Shown piece by piece: positions 52,754 to 61,637 of a stretch of 64,000 nucleotides of DNA. How positions within the stretch are numbered: the first letter of the stretch is position 1; every line of letters starts with the position of its first letter. The DNA lies in assembly GCF_042676605.1 (NCBI RefSeq), contig NZ_JBHTHQ010000021.1, forward strand, positions 789,152-853,151, given 5' to 3'. The stretch is from Alloscardovia venturai. GTDB taxonomy: Bacteria > Actinomycetota > Actinomycetes > Actinomycetales > Bifidobacteriaceae. The position numbers and the translations under genes are program-made. A model generated the notes under the pieces. That model was not told the DNA's origin. It did not search any database and saw only the letters and a list, made by a program, of their open reading frames with translations.

Positions 52754-53023
52754 TTAGTCAAGCACCTTATCCACGCCAATGGTCAGTGTATTGTCTTCGA
52801 AGGAGATGAATCCACCTTCAACAGCAAAAGCATGTTCTTCACCATCGACAGTTTTAATGGTGACATTACCATTGCCAACAATTGCCAACACTGGTTCATG
52901 ATCAGCCAAAATGCCCATGTAACCATTCAAGGATGGAACTATGGCAGACTTCGCCTGACCGTTCCACAAAGGGCGATTCTCAGCGACAATGTTAACGTCA
53001 ATTACGCTTGCAGTGTCAGCCAT
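52754..53023 (-). CDS. atpC: ATP synthase F1 subunit epsilon
   Basis: 89 residues; central-stalk subunit that couples to gamma. It contains only the N-terminal beta-sandwich (VNIVAENRPLWNGQAKSAIVP, LADHEPVLAIVG), and the usual C-terminal helical hairpin is missing, as in some actinobacteria. Its ATG overlaps the atpD stop (TAATG). Last gene of the operon. Confidence 0.93.
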   Translation of the reverse strand: MADTASVIDVNIVAENRPLWNGQAKSAIVPSLNGYMGILADHEPVLAIVGNGNVTIKTVDGEEHAFAVEGGFISFEDNTLTIGVDKVLD

Positions 53024-54477
53024 TATGCCAAATCCTTCTGCATATCATGCCACTTGCGCTCGAGATCATCGATACCGCCAATACCAGAGAACGCCTGCTC
53101 TGGAATATTGTCATACACGCCATCGCAAATGCGCTTAAACGCCTCAACGGTCTCGTCAGCAGAGACATAGGAGCCTGGGCGACCTGTGAACTTTTCTGCC
53201 ACGTAGAAGTTCTGACCGAGGAACTGCTCGATACGACGTGCACGAGCAACGGTGGTTTTATCCTCTTCAGACAGTTCGTCGATACCAATCAACGCGATGA
53301 TATCCTGAAGCTCCTTGTTGCGCTGCAAGATAGCTTTCACGCGGTTTGCAGTCTCATAGTGAGCCTGACCTACATAACGTGGATCCAAAATACGTGAGGT
53401 AGAGCTCAATGGGTCTACTGCAGGGTAAATACCCTTTGCAGCGATATCACGAGCGAGCTCAGTCGTTGCATCCAAGTGAGCGAACGTGGTCGCAGGCGCT
53501 GGGTCAGTGTAATCATCCGCAGGCACGTAAATAGCCTGAAGGGACGTAATGGAATGACCACGAGTTGAAGTAATTCGCTCCTGCAAAGCGCCCATTTCAT
53601 CAGCCAAGTTTGGCTGATAACCTACTGCAGACGGCATACGCCCCAGCAATGTAGATACCTCAGAACCAGCCTGAGTAAAGCGGAAGATGTTATCGATGAA
53701 CAAGAGCACATCCTGATTCTGAACATCACGGAAGTACTCTGCCATGGTCAATGCAGTCAATGGAACGCGAAGGCGCGTACCTGGTTGCTCATCCATCTGG
53801 CCAAATACAAGAGCGGTCTTCTCGAGGACGCCTGCTTCTTCCATTTCGCCGATGAGGTCATTACCCTCACGGGTACGTTCACCAACGCCAGCAAATACAG
53901 ACACACCACCGTGATTCTGCGCTACACGCTGAATCATTTCCTGAATGAGAACAGTCTTACCAACGCCTGCGCCACCGAACAGACCAATCTTTCCACCCTG
54001 AACGTATGGTGTCAAAAGATCGATAACTTTAATACCGGTCTCGAACATCTCAGTCTTGGACTCGAGCTGATCGAATGCTGGCGCGCTACGGTGAATGGAC
54101 CAACGCTCCTTTACCTCAATGTTTTCACCTGCTTTAGCGTTCAAAATGTTGCCAGAGACATCGAAGACATGTCCCTTAGTAACGTCGCCTACAGGCACTT
54201 CAATCGGATGACCGGTATCAGTAACGGCAGCACCACGAACCAAACCATCGGTTGGCTTGAGAGCCACAGCACGAACGATGGAGTCACCCAAGTGCTGTTC
54301 AACTTCCAAAGTAATGGTGGTCGAGGTTGAGCCCTCTTCCCCTTGAACACCGGAGATTTCGGTGGTCAAAGCGTTATAGATATCTGGTAAGTGTCCGAAT
54401 GGGAACTCAATATCGATAACTGAGCCCTGGACGCGAATGATGCGGCCTTGTGCAGGAGATGTAGTTTCCTGTGCCAT
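53023..54477 (-). CDS. atpD: ATP synthase F1 subunit beta
   Basis: 484 residues; catalytic subunit. Walker A GGAGVGKT near residue 160, Walker B LLFIDNIFRFTQAGSE, and the family signature PAVDPLSSTS near residue 345-355. The N-terminal beta barrel starts GRIIRVQGSVIDIEF. It starts 11 bases after atpG and overlaps atpC by one base. Confidence 0.98.
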   Translation of the reverse strand: MAQETTSPAQGRIIRVQGSVIDIEFPFGHLPDIYNALTTEISGVQGEEGSTSTTITLEVEQHLGDSIVRAVALKPTDGLVRGAAVTDTGHPIEVPVGDVTKGHVFDVSGNILNAKAGENIEVKERWSIHRSAPAFDQLESKTEMFETGIKVIDLLTPYVQGGKIGLFGGAGVGKTVLIQEMIQRVAQNHGGVSVFAGVGERTREGNDLIGEMEEAGVLEKTALVFGQMDEQPGTRLRVPLTALTMAEYFRDVQNQDVLLFIDNIFRFTQAGSEVSTLLGRMPSAVGYQPNLADEMGALQERITSTRGHSITSLQAIYVPADDYTDPAPATTFAHLDATTELARDIAAKGIYPAVDPLSSTSRILDPRYVGQAHYETANRVKAILQRNKELQDIIALIGIDELSEEDKTTVARARRIEQFLGQNFYVAEKFTGRPGSYVSADETVEAFKRICDGVYDNIPEQAFSGIGGIDDLERKWHDMQKDLA

Positions 54478-54488
54478 TGGGCGTCCTC

Positions 54489-55436
54489 CTATTCTTCCTC
54501 GTTATTCAGTGCGTCAGCACTGCCGATGATTTCGGTAAGTTCCTGAGTGATGGAAGCCTGACGGGAGGCGTTGAGCTTACGTGTCAACTCCTCAACGAGG
54601 CTTCGTGCGTTATCCGTAGCGGTATGCATTGCATTCTGACGGCTAGCGGTTTCCGATGCTGCTGCTGTAAGCAGGCATTCATGAATTCGCGACTGCACAT
54701 ACTTAGGCAAAATGTGGTCAAGCACATGTTCAGCACTCGGCTCAAAGCTGTAGAGAGGATAAGAATCATGACCAAAAGTAGTCACAGATGCAGAGGACTT
54801 CTTGTCCTTTTCTACTACACCTTGATAATCGTCATCTACAAGTTCTACTTCTACTGGAAGCATGCGAATGACTCGCACCTTCTGCGTCACCATATTGATG
54901 AACTCAGTAAAAACAATGTAGAACTCAGATACGCCACCTTCAGCAGCGGACTTCATATAAGTCTCATAAAGAGTGCGCGCAATCTGTTCTGCAACTTCGA
55001 CGCCAGGGGCATCTGTGTGCCCTTCCCATGTAGCTGCCACATCGCGATTGCGGTACTTATAGTACGACACACCGCGGCGACCGTACACGAAGAGTTCAGG
55101 ACTCTTGCCCTCGTCTTCCAAACGGTTGAGCAAAGCCTCTGTTTCACGAATGATGGTTGATGTGTAAGCACCTGCCATACCACGATCAGAGGTCAATGCC
55201 AATACAGCTACTCGGTTGTTTGCCTCGTGCTTGCCTAAAATTGGATGGTCAAGCACTGTATGAGAAGCCATAGCTTTCACAGCATGGAAAATCGCATCCG
55301 AATATGGCTTCGCTGCCAAAGCAACATCACGTGCCTTAGCGATACGCGAAGACGCAATCATCTCCTGAGCGTTGAAGATTTTCTCCAAAGACTCAGTTGA
55401 TGCAATGCGTGATTTAAATGCGAGCTGAGAAGCCAT
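54489..55436 (-). CDS. atpG: ATP synthase F1 subunit gamma
   Basis: 315 residues; rotating central shaft. The N-terminal helix (about 1-50, FKSRIASTESLEKIFNAQEMIASSRI) and the C-terminal helix (ending ARQASITQELTEIIGSADAL) form the coiled shaft around a Rossmann-like domain with SDRGMAGAY. The start overlaps the atpA stop (TAATG). Confidence 0.96.
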   Translation of the reverse strand: MASQLAFKSRIASTESLEKIFNAQEMIASSRIAKARDVALAAKPYSDAIFHAVKAMASHTVLDHPILGKHEANNRVAVLALTSDRGMAGAYTSTIIRETEALLNRLEDEGKSPELFVYGRRGVSYYKYRNRDVAATWEGHTDAPGVEVAEQIARTLYETYMKSAAEGGVSEFYIVFTEFINMVTQKVRVIRMLPVEVELVDDDYQGVVEKDKKSSASVTTFGHDSYPLYSFEPSAEHVLDHILPKYVQSRIHECLLTAAASETASRQNAMHTATDNARSLVEELTRKLNASRQASITQELTEIIGSADALNNEEE

Positions 55437-57082
55437 TACTTATCTGCTTCCTTCTGCTTGCGAGCTACGAGCTTTTCCTGCTCTACCTCAGCTGGGACGA
55501 AATCTGGATCCTGTGTATGGTCGAAGAGTGGAGTACCATCCACCTTGACATAGGTGTCGCGGAAGGCATCTACAGCAGCATCAAGCTTTTCTTCAGTCTC
55601 CGAAGTGAAGTCACCTGTCTCACGGATAACATCGAGGATATCGGTGTTATGAGCAAGATAGTCAAGCAGCCCCCTCTCGAATGGAAGAACGTCAGCGATA
55701 TCGAGATCGTCAAGCTTGCCGTGAGTACCAGTCCACACAGAAACTACTTCCTGCTCGGAAGAGTATGGAGAGTACTGCGGCTGCTTCAAAAGCTCTGTCA
55801 AACGAGCGCCTCGCGTAAGCTGAGCTTTCGACGCTGCATCCAAATCTGAAGCAAACATCGCGAAGGATTCAAGTGAGCGATACTGCGCCAAGGAAATCTT
55901 CAAGGTACCAGATACCTTCTTCAATGCCTTAGTCTGTGCAGCACCACCTACACGAGATACAGAAATACCTACATCCACTGCAGGACGCTGATTTGCGTTG
56001 AACAAATCAGATTGCAAGAAGATCTGACCATCTGTAATGGAAATGACGTTTGTTGGAATGTATGCAGATACATCGTTTGCCTTAGTCTCGATGATTGGCA
56101 AACCAGTCATGGAACCGCCGCCTAAATCATCGGATACCTTTGCGCAGCGTTCAAGCAAACGAGAATGCAAGTAGAATACATCACCAGGATAAGCTTCACG
56201 CCCAGGTGGACGACGAAGAAGCAAGGAGATGGAACGATACGCTTCTGCCTGTTTGCTCAAGTCATCAAAGACGATGAGAACATGCTTGCCGTTGTACATC
56301 CAATGCTGACCAATTGCAGAACCAGTATATGGAGCAATGTACTTGAAACCTGCAGAATCAGATGCTGGAGATGCCACGATAGTGGTGTATTCCATAGCGC
56401 CGGCATCTTCCAAAGCACCGCGAACAGATGCAATGGTAGAACCCTTCTGCCCCACTGCTACATAAATGCAACGGACCTGCTTCTTAGGGTCGCCAGACTC
56501 CCAGTTAGCCTTTTGGTTGATGATGGTATCGATTGCGATAGCAGTCTTACCTGTCTGACGATCGCCAATGATGAGCTGACGCTGACCACGACCGATTGGT
56601 GTCATAGCATCAATTGCCTTAATACCAGTAGCCATTGGCTCATCAACTGGATGACGGTGCATAACGTCTGGAGCCTGAGCCTCCAAAATACGTCGACCTT
56701 CGCTAGGTATCTCTCCGAGTCCGTCAATTGGACGACCTAATGGGTCAACGACACGACCCAAATAGCCATCGCCAACTGGAACGGAAAGAACTTCGCCTGT
56801 GCGGCGAACTTCCTGGCCTTCTTCGATACCTTCGAAGTCACCAAGAACAACCACACCGATTTCTCGAGGGTCCAAATTGAACGCCAAACCGAGGGTGCCA
56901 TCAGCAAATGTTAAAAGTTCATTTGCCATGCAGCCTGGAAGGCCCTCAACGTGGGCGATACCATCGCCCGCCGTCTTGACATAACCAACTTCTTGAGTTG
57001 GAGTGTTGGACGGAGTGTAGGACTCGACGAATTCGTCTAACGCCTGACGAATAGCGGCGGGATCAATGGTCAAATCTGCCAT
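55436..57082 (-). CDS. atpA: ATP synthase F1 subunit alpha
   Basis: 548 residues; non-catalytic nucleotide-binding subunit. Walker A GDRQTGKTA near residue 170; the signature PAVDVGISVSRVGG is near residue 366. The ATG at 57082 follows AAAAGGAG; an in-frame GTG two codons earlier overlaps that site and is rejected. It lies 71 bases after atpH. Confidence 0.97.
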   Translation of the reverse strand: MADLTIDPAAIRQALDEFVESYTPSNTPTQEVGYVKTAGDGIAHVEGLPGCMANELLTFADGTLGLAFNLDPREIGVVVLGDFEGIEEGQEVRRTGEVLSVPVGDGYLGRVVDPLGRPIDGLGEIPSEGRRILEAQAPDVMHRHPVDEPMATGIKAIDAMTPIGRGQRQLIIGDRQTGKTAIAIDTIINQKANWESGDPKKQVRCIYVAVGQKGSTIASVRGALEDAGAMEYTTIVASPASDSAGFKYIAPYTGSAIGQHWMYNGKHVLIVFDDLSKQAEAYRSISLLLRRPPGREAYPGDVFYLHSRLLERCAKVSDDLGGGSMTGLPIIETKANDVSAYIPTNVISITDGQIFLQSDLFNANQRPAVDVGISVSRVGGAAQTKALKKVSGTLKISLAQYRSLESFAMFASDLDAASKAQLTRGARLTELLKQPQYSPYSSEQEVVSVWTGTHGKLDDLDIADVLPFERGLLDYLAHNTDILDVIRETGDFTSETEEKLDAAVDAFRDTYVKVDGTPLFDHTQDPDFVPAEVEQEKLVARKQKEADK

Positions 57083-57153
57083 TTTCACTCCTTTTATTTT
57101 TTTACAGCGATATAACGGTGAACTTGATGTTCGTATTTCTTCTACGAATGCAC

Positions 57154-57972
57154 TTAGCTCAAAGTCCGCTGCAAAGTCTTTAACTGTGCTACTACTGTGG
57201 TATCAGTTACCTGTGCGCCATGCTGGATACGCATTCCTCCGAGGACTCGAGAGTCCACGATGGAATTGATATAGACACTCGTGCCTAATTTCTTCGTATA
57301 TGCAGCATTGATACGCGCACGCTGCTCATCAGTAAGTGGCACTGCTGTAGTTACAGTAACTACGCGGTCACCTTCATGCTCAGAAATGCGCTCAGTAAGC
57401 CAATTCAACGCAGACAAGAAACGACGACGACGCGGCTGATGCGCAACGTGGTCAATCAAGAATCGCGTAGTAGGAAGTAAATCATCTGTCTTCACTACTG
57501 CATTGAGAAGATTCTTACGAGCATTCCACGAAGCGCGATTATCAGATAGACCAGAAAGTACTTCAGGCATATTAAGCAATGCCGAATGTACGCGAGATAG
57601 CTCTGCGGAAACCTGTGATGTCGTGCCACGGGCATCGCAATAGCTAAATGTCGCATCTACTGCTACATCTTCCATCGCACTAGCGATATGACGTGCCTTA
57701 GTCCAGCGCTGACGCGCAAGGTAGCGTACTACTTCGAGGGTCAAAGCATCCACCTTACCTTCAAAGAGCTTATCCACCAAAGCTACACGTTCCTGCGGCT
57801 GTCGTCCTGGGTCAGTCAGCAACCGCTCTAGACGAGCATTAGAATCGAGTACAGCAGTGATATCAAGGAGCTGACGTGCAATCTCTAAAGCATTTTCGCC
57901 CTTATCTTTGAGCTGACCCGCAAATTCATGTCGAGCTCGCTCTCTCGATGCTAACGATGCTTCACTATGCAT
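57154..57972 (-). CDS. atpH: ATP synthase F1 subunit delta
   Basis: 272 residues; joins F1 to the peripheral stalk. It is longer than the usual 180 residues, as is common in actinobacteria. The N-terminal helical region (about 1-110) is followed by the OSCP-like core with LRFLIDHVAHQPRRRRFL-like helices and the conserved C-terminal VDSRVLGGMRIQHGAQVTD. It starts 12 bases after atpF. Confidence 0.95.
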   Translation of the reverse strand: MHSEASLASRERARHEFAGQLKDKGENALEIARQLLDITAVLDSNARLERLLTDPGRQPQERVALVDKLFEGKVDALTLEVVRYLARQRWTKARHIASAMEDVAVDATFSYCDARGTTSQVSAELSRVHSALLNMPEVLSGLSDNRASWNARKNLLNAVVKTDDLLPTTRFLIDHVAHQPRRRRFLSALNWLTERISEHEGDRVVTVTTAVPLTDEQRARINAAYTKKLGTSVYINSIVDSRVLGGMRIQHGAQVTDTTVVAQLKTLQRTLS

Positions 57973-57984
57973 AAGTCACCTCCT

Positions 57985-58500
57985 TTAATGCTCAAGTTCA
58001 TTGATAGCGTCATCAATCATGGAAGACTGAACGTCGCTACTTTCCAATTTGCTACCCAAAATCTTGCCAGCAAGAGCAGTGGCAATCGCACCAACTTCTC
58101 CTTTGAGACTGACAAGAGCCTGTGCACGCTGTGCCTCGATAGACTTCTGCGCAGATGCTGTAACTTGTGCAGCCTCTGCCTCAGCCCGTTTCTTCGCGTC
58201 TGCAATGATATTTGCAGCATCACTGCGAGCATCATCACGAATCTTAGAAGCTTCTGTGCGAGCGTTCCTCAACTGATCTTCGTACTGCTTCTTAGTCTCT
58301 TCAGCATCTGCCTGAGCCTTAGCCGCACGTTCGAAACCGCCTTGAATCTTATCCTGACGTTCTTCAAATATGGACTTGAATTTCGGCATGAAGAAAACAT
58401 AGAAGAAGACTACGAGGATGGCGAGGATAATAGCGGACCACACAATGTCATAAACCTTAGGAACGAACAGTTCAATTCCACCAGCTGCTACTGTAGTCAT
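57985..58500 (-). CDS. atpF: ATP synthase Fo subunit b
   Basis: 171 residues; peripheral stalk. One membrane segment (about 19-38, IVWSAIILAILVVFFYVFF) is followed by a long charged coiled coil rich in Ala/Lys/Glu and Gln to the C-terminus. It lies 56 bases after atpE. Confidence 0.96.
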   Translation of the reverse strand: MTTVAAGGIELFVPKVYDIVWSAIILAILVVFFYVFFMPKFKSIFEERQDKIQGGFERAAKAQADAEETKKQYEDQLRNARTEASKIRDDARSDAANIIADAKKRAEAEAAQVTASAQKSIEAQRAQALVSLKGEVGAIATALAGKILGSKLESSDVQSSMIDDAINELEH

Positions 58501-58556
58501 ATTCTCCTCCTTTCCTTCTTAGCTTTTCTTAACGATACGAATATGTAGAGGTTCTC

Positions 58557-58787
58557 TTACTTTGCCATCATGAATGCCACGAAGCCAAGGAGAGCCAAAA
58601 CTTCGATAATTGCCAAACCGATGTACATAATCACGTTGAGCTTGCCGGATGCTTCTGGCTGGCGTGCGGTAGACTCAAGAGCCTTGCCGAACATAATACC
58701 CAAACCAATAGCAGGGCCAAGAGCTGCTAAACCGTAGCCGAGAACACTGATGTTACCAGCAACTGCTGCGAGTGTTACGAGATCCAT
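58557..58787 (-). CDS. atpE: ATP synthase Fo subunit c
   Basis: 76 residues; rotor ring subunit with two membrane helices and the polar loop ARQPEASG. The ion-binding carboxylate is Glu 62 (AIIEVLALLGF). The Na+-type companion residues are not seen, so proton coupling is likely. The helix 1 glycine pattern (GPAIGLGIMFG) is normal. Confidence 0.97.
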   Translation of the reverse strand: MDLVTLAAVAGNISVLGYGLAALGPAIGLGIMFGKALESTARQPEASGKLNVIMYIGLAIIEVLALLGFVAFMMAK

Positions 58788-58844
58788 GATTGTCCTTTCG
58801 TTATTTACCGCGTTTCACTGTTTCCAGCCAAACACAAAGTCTAT

Positions 58845-59666
58845 TTATTCTTCACCCAAACTTTGATTGATATACACGCACGTAAGGATGGAGAAGATAA
58901 ATGCCTGCAGCGCTGCCACAAACATTTCAAATCCTGTTAATGCAAAACCGCCGATGAACCACAATGGACCCACGAAATGAAGTCCCATGCTTGGCGTCTT
59001 TAGTAAGTAAAAATCAGTCATTGCAAGCATAATCGCCACAAGAAGGTGTCCAGAAATCATGTTTGCAAAAAGTCGCAAGGTCAAGGAGAACGGCTGAATA
59101 ATTACAATCTCCAAGAGCTTGATAGGAGTGAGCAAGATATACACAGGCCACGGGACGCCTGCTGGGAAGAGTTCTTCCTTCAAATATCCCCAAATACCAT
59201 GTGCACGAATGCCTGCTATCCAATATTGCGCCATCGTCCACAATGCGAACGCTAAAGGCATCATAACCGTAGCTGTCGCTGCAATATTTGCTCCCGGGAT
59301 GACACCGCAAAGATTGAAAACAAGAATGGACAAGAACATCGTGGTAATCATCGGCAAGTAGCGCTTGCCTTTAAGCTCGCCCATGATTGGATACACGATT
59401 TGGTTCTGTACAAACTCAATGAGCCATTCAATAGCAAGCTGCCACTTACTAGGCTTCATAACCTTTGCTCGCGCTGCAGTGATACCGAGGATAAGCAAAA
59501 TAGCTACAGTCGCAATGCACCGCACGAAAATAATGCGATTCATAGCAAAAGGCGTTCCAGCAAAGAGGATTTCTGGAGGGAGGAAGTCTTCAAGAGAAGG
59601 AAGCTCTGGTTCATTCTCGGAAGCTAAAACGCTCAGTCCCAGAGCGAATGTGTGAGCTAATCCCAT
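58845..59666 (-). CDS. atpB: ATP synthase Fo subunit a
   Basis: 273 residues; proton channel. About six membrane helices; the essential Arg is in LTLRLFANMISGHLL. First gene of the atpBEFHAGDC operon, preceded by a hairpin leader and AGGGAGG. The atpI gene found upstream in some bacteria is not present here. Confidence 0.97.
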   Translation of the reverse strand: MGLAHTFALGLSVLASENEPELPSLEDFLPPEILFAGTPFAMNRIIFVRCIATVAILLILGITAARAKVMKPSKWQLAIEWLIEFVQNQIVYPIMGELKGKRYLPMITTMFLSILVFNLCGVIPGANIAATATVMMPLAFALWTMAQYWIAGIRAHGIWGYLKEELFPAGVPWPVYILLTPIKLLEIVIIQPFSLTLRLFANMISGHLLVAIMLAMTDFYLLKTPSMGLHFVGPLWFIGGFALTGFEMFVAALQAFIFSILTCVYINQSLGEE

Positions 59667-59693
59667 ATGTTTACCTCCCTATGTATGCAAAAT

Positions 59694-59738
59694 GCAAACA
59701 GCCATCTACCTTACTCTCCAGATAGACAATCTGTTTGC
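59694..59738 (-). promoter_or_regulatory. Hairpin in the atp operon leader
   Basis: GCAAACAG/CTGTTTGC arms 29 bases apart with partly pairing sequence between them, located about 30-70 bases before the atpB start on the minus strand. No T6 follows. It may affect translation or stability of the atp mRNA. Confidence 0.4.
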
Positions 59739-59865
59739 ATCAGCGCATTTATTTCCAGTGTACGCCTTATAGCGTGACATTTTTGACACGTTCGACTCGC
59801 TACATCACGACCAGAGTGTCACACATCTTTTCAGATCACCTCTCATCCCTCTCCGCACGTTATGC

Positions 59866-60906
59866 TCATCTATTTATGTCGTGCACACCATATGCCGTGC
59901 CTACAAATGGCGCATAATTGTCCTTGCGAGGAGCAGCTGGTTCATGCTTAATATTGCGGTCTGTGCCAAGCTTTCCAGCTCTTTTTAGTTCAGGAATCTC
60001 CTTCACGTCGTATGGCGTCGTCTGATATACCCAATTCAACCAATTGCGCCATAATAAGTTTGCATGCGCACGCCACGAGAAAAGAGGGGCGATATGTGGA
60101 TCATCATGAGGATAGTAATTCGTAGGGAAAGGGACGTTATCCAAGCCTTTTTTCATATCGCGTTCATATTCTGACGCTAACGTATCACGCACATACTCCC
60201 AATGCCCCAATATAAAGACTTCAGAAAAATCTTTCGTCGCGATAAGTCCCGAACCCGCTATTTGACCTCGAGTAAGAACTTGAAGTGCACCACACGCATC
60301 GATTTCAGCTTCATCCATGCTTGCCACACGTGAGTGAGGTTGTAAGCAAATTTCGTCGAAACCGTTAGTCAAAAAGTTGTATTCGTCCTGAAGCTGCTGC
60401 TCGAACACACCAAAAATTTTGTGATCTTCAACGTGTTTCGTAATTCCATAACGATAGTAGAGCCCTGCCATCGCCCCCCAGCACAGATATACGGTAGAAA
60501 ACACATGTGTTTGCGCCCAATCCATGATAGAGGTCAGCTCATCCCAGTAATCTACTTGCTCAAAGTCTAAATGCTCTACTGGAGCTCCCGTGATGACAAA
60601 ACCGTCATAATAGTTTTCCTTGAGGGCGTCAAAAGTTTCATAGAACTTAATAAGATGGTCTTCGCTCGTGTGCGTCGACTCGTGAGATCTCATACGCATG
60701 AAATCAATATCCAACTGGAGCGGCGACTTAGACATGAGACGAAGAAGCTGCGTCTCCGTCTCAATTTTCTTTGGCATAAGGTTCAAAATGACAATGCGTA
60801 ACGGGCGTACACGTTGCTGCTGTGCATCACGGTCGCTCATTGCAAAAATTCGCTCAGCGTCAAGAATCTCTTTTGCGGGAAGTCCCTCAGGAAACTTAAT
60901 AGGCAT
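59866..60906 (-). CDS. metA: Homoserine O-acyltransferase MetA
   Basis: 346 residues; activates homoserine for methionine synthesis. The catalytic Cys 142 lies in YLCWGAMAG, and the His/Glu pair in FILGHWEY. Residue 111 is Glu (GAPVEHLDF), the residue that in studied MetA proteins goes with acetyl-CoA rather than succinyl-CoA use, so O-acetylhomoserine is the predicted product. The frame is open to 61131, but the ATG at 60906 begins the family sequence (MPIKFPEGLPA). A TATTAT box at 60913-60918 lies 6 bases upstream, suggesting a leaderless start. Confidence 0.95.
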   Translation of the reverse strand: MPIKFPEGLPAKEILDAERIFAMSDRDAQQQRVRPLRIVILNLMPKKIETETQLLRLMSKSPLQLDIDFMRMRSHESTHTSEDHLIKFYETFDALKENYYDGFVITGAPVEHLDFEQVDYWDELTSIMDWAQTHVFSTVYLCWGAMAGLYYRYGITKHVEDHKIFGVFEQQLQDEYNFLTNGFDEICLQPHSRVASMDEAEIDACGALQVLTRGQIAGSGLIATKDFSEVFILGHWEYVRDTLASEYERDMKKGLDNVPFPTNYYPHDDPHIAPLFSWRAHANLLWRNWLNWVYQTTPYDVKEIPELKRAGKLGTDRNIKHEPAAPRKDNYAPFVGTAYGVHDINR

Positions 60907-60912
60907 AGCACG

Positions 60913-60918
60913 ATAATA
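60913..60918 (-). promoter_or_regulatory. metA -10 box
   Basis: Minus strand TATTAT ends 6 bases before the metA ATG; CTGTTA about 17 bases upstream is a weak -35. No ribosome-binding site is present. Confidence 0.5.
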
Positions 60919-61048
60919 CAATAAAAGTATAGCTTTAACAGATACCTTTTCACGTACTGTTCGCGAGTATCGGATACTTTTAACGACTCTTCGCACTCCG
61001 AAACTCAAGACCCGCCTGATTGAGCTACTCACATCTGCTGAGGCTACG

Positions 61049-61402
61049 GTGACAGATAGTAGTCTTGATAAGCCTTTTCGCCAGATTTCCTGGATGACAT
61101 CTGAGGGCGACAAGTCTTCGAGTGGGGTCATCAGTCAGCGTATCAATGAACTAAATGCTCTCCTCGGACCACTGAACATTCTTGAGACAGAGCCTATCCC
61201 CACCGAAAATCTGCCTCTGAGCTGGGACGAGCGCGCATTTAGTGTTCATATGAATGGCCGAGACTGGCTCACCGAGCCTGAATTTACTTCTCGACTTGCC
61301 ATGCTTGTGAAAGATCCTGTGGTAATTCGCCGTTACGCTGTGGACTGCTCAGTCGTACAGCGCAGTAAGGATGGGACGAAGTACTGGTTGGTCGAGGAGT
61401 AA
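61049..61402 (+). CDS. Small protein of unknown function
   Basis: 117 residues from a GTG with GAGG 5 bases upstream. The sequence is soluble, with a helical middle (ISQRINELNALLGPL), a Trp-containing segment (NGRDWLTEPEFTSRL) and a basic/aromatic end (KDGTKYWLVEE). The frame stays open 130 bases upstream without an ATG, and that part also looks protein-like, so the 5' end may be truncated or start at a rare codon. It is divergent from metA and stands alone. An ATG at 61094 is the alternative start. Confidence 0.55.
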   Translation: MTDSSLDKPFRQISWMTSEGDKSSSGVISQRINELNALLGPLNILETEPIPTENLPLSWDERAFSVHMNGRDWLTEPEFTSRLAMLVKDPVVIRRYAVDCSVVQRSKDGTKYWLVEE

Positions 61403-61637
61403 ATCCGGTCCCATCGGCTTGATTTATCAAGAAATCGTCATTATTGATATACTTCTTAAACCTTCAAAAATTGACGATGCATAACCTCAAAAACCACAAT
61501 TAATCCTATCCGCGAATTGTCCCCTGCCCTCGCTGCAGGTATTACCTCACCAAGAAAGTACGAAGAATTCGATACAACTTGAGAAATCTAGTTATGGCAC
61601 GTACAGGCTTGCGGCTCGTGTTCTCTTTTAGTACCTG

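Noticed and set aside
60474..60479. G6 tract in metA as a phase-variation site
   Set aside because: It encodes the conserved Cys-Trp-Gly-Ala active-site segment; the frame is intact.
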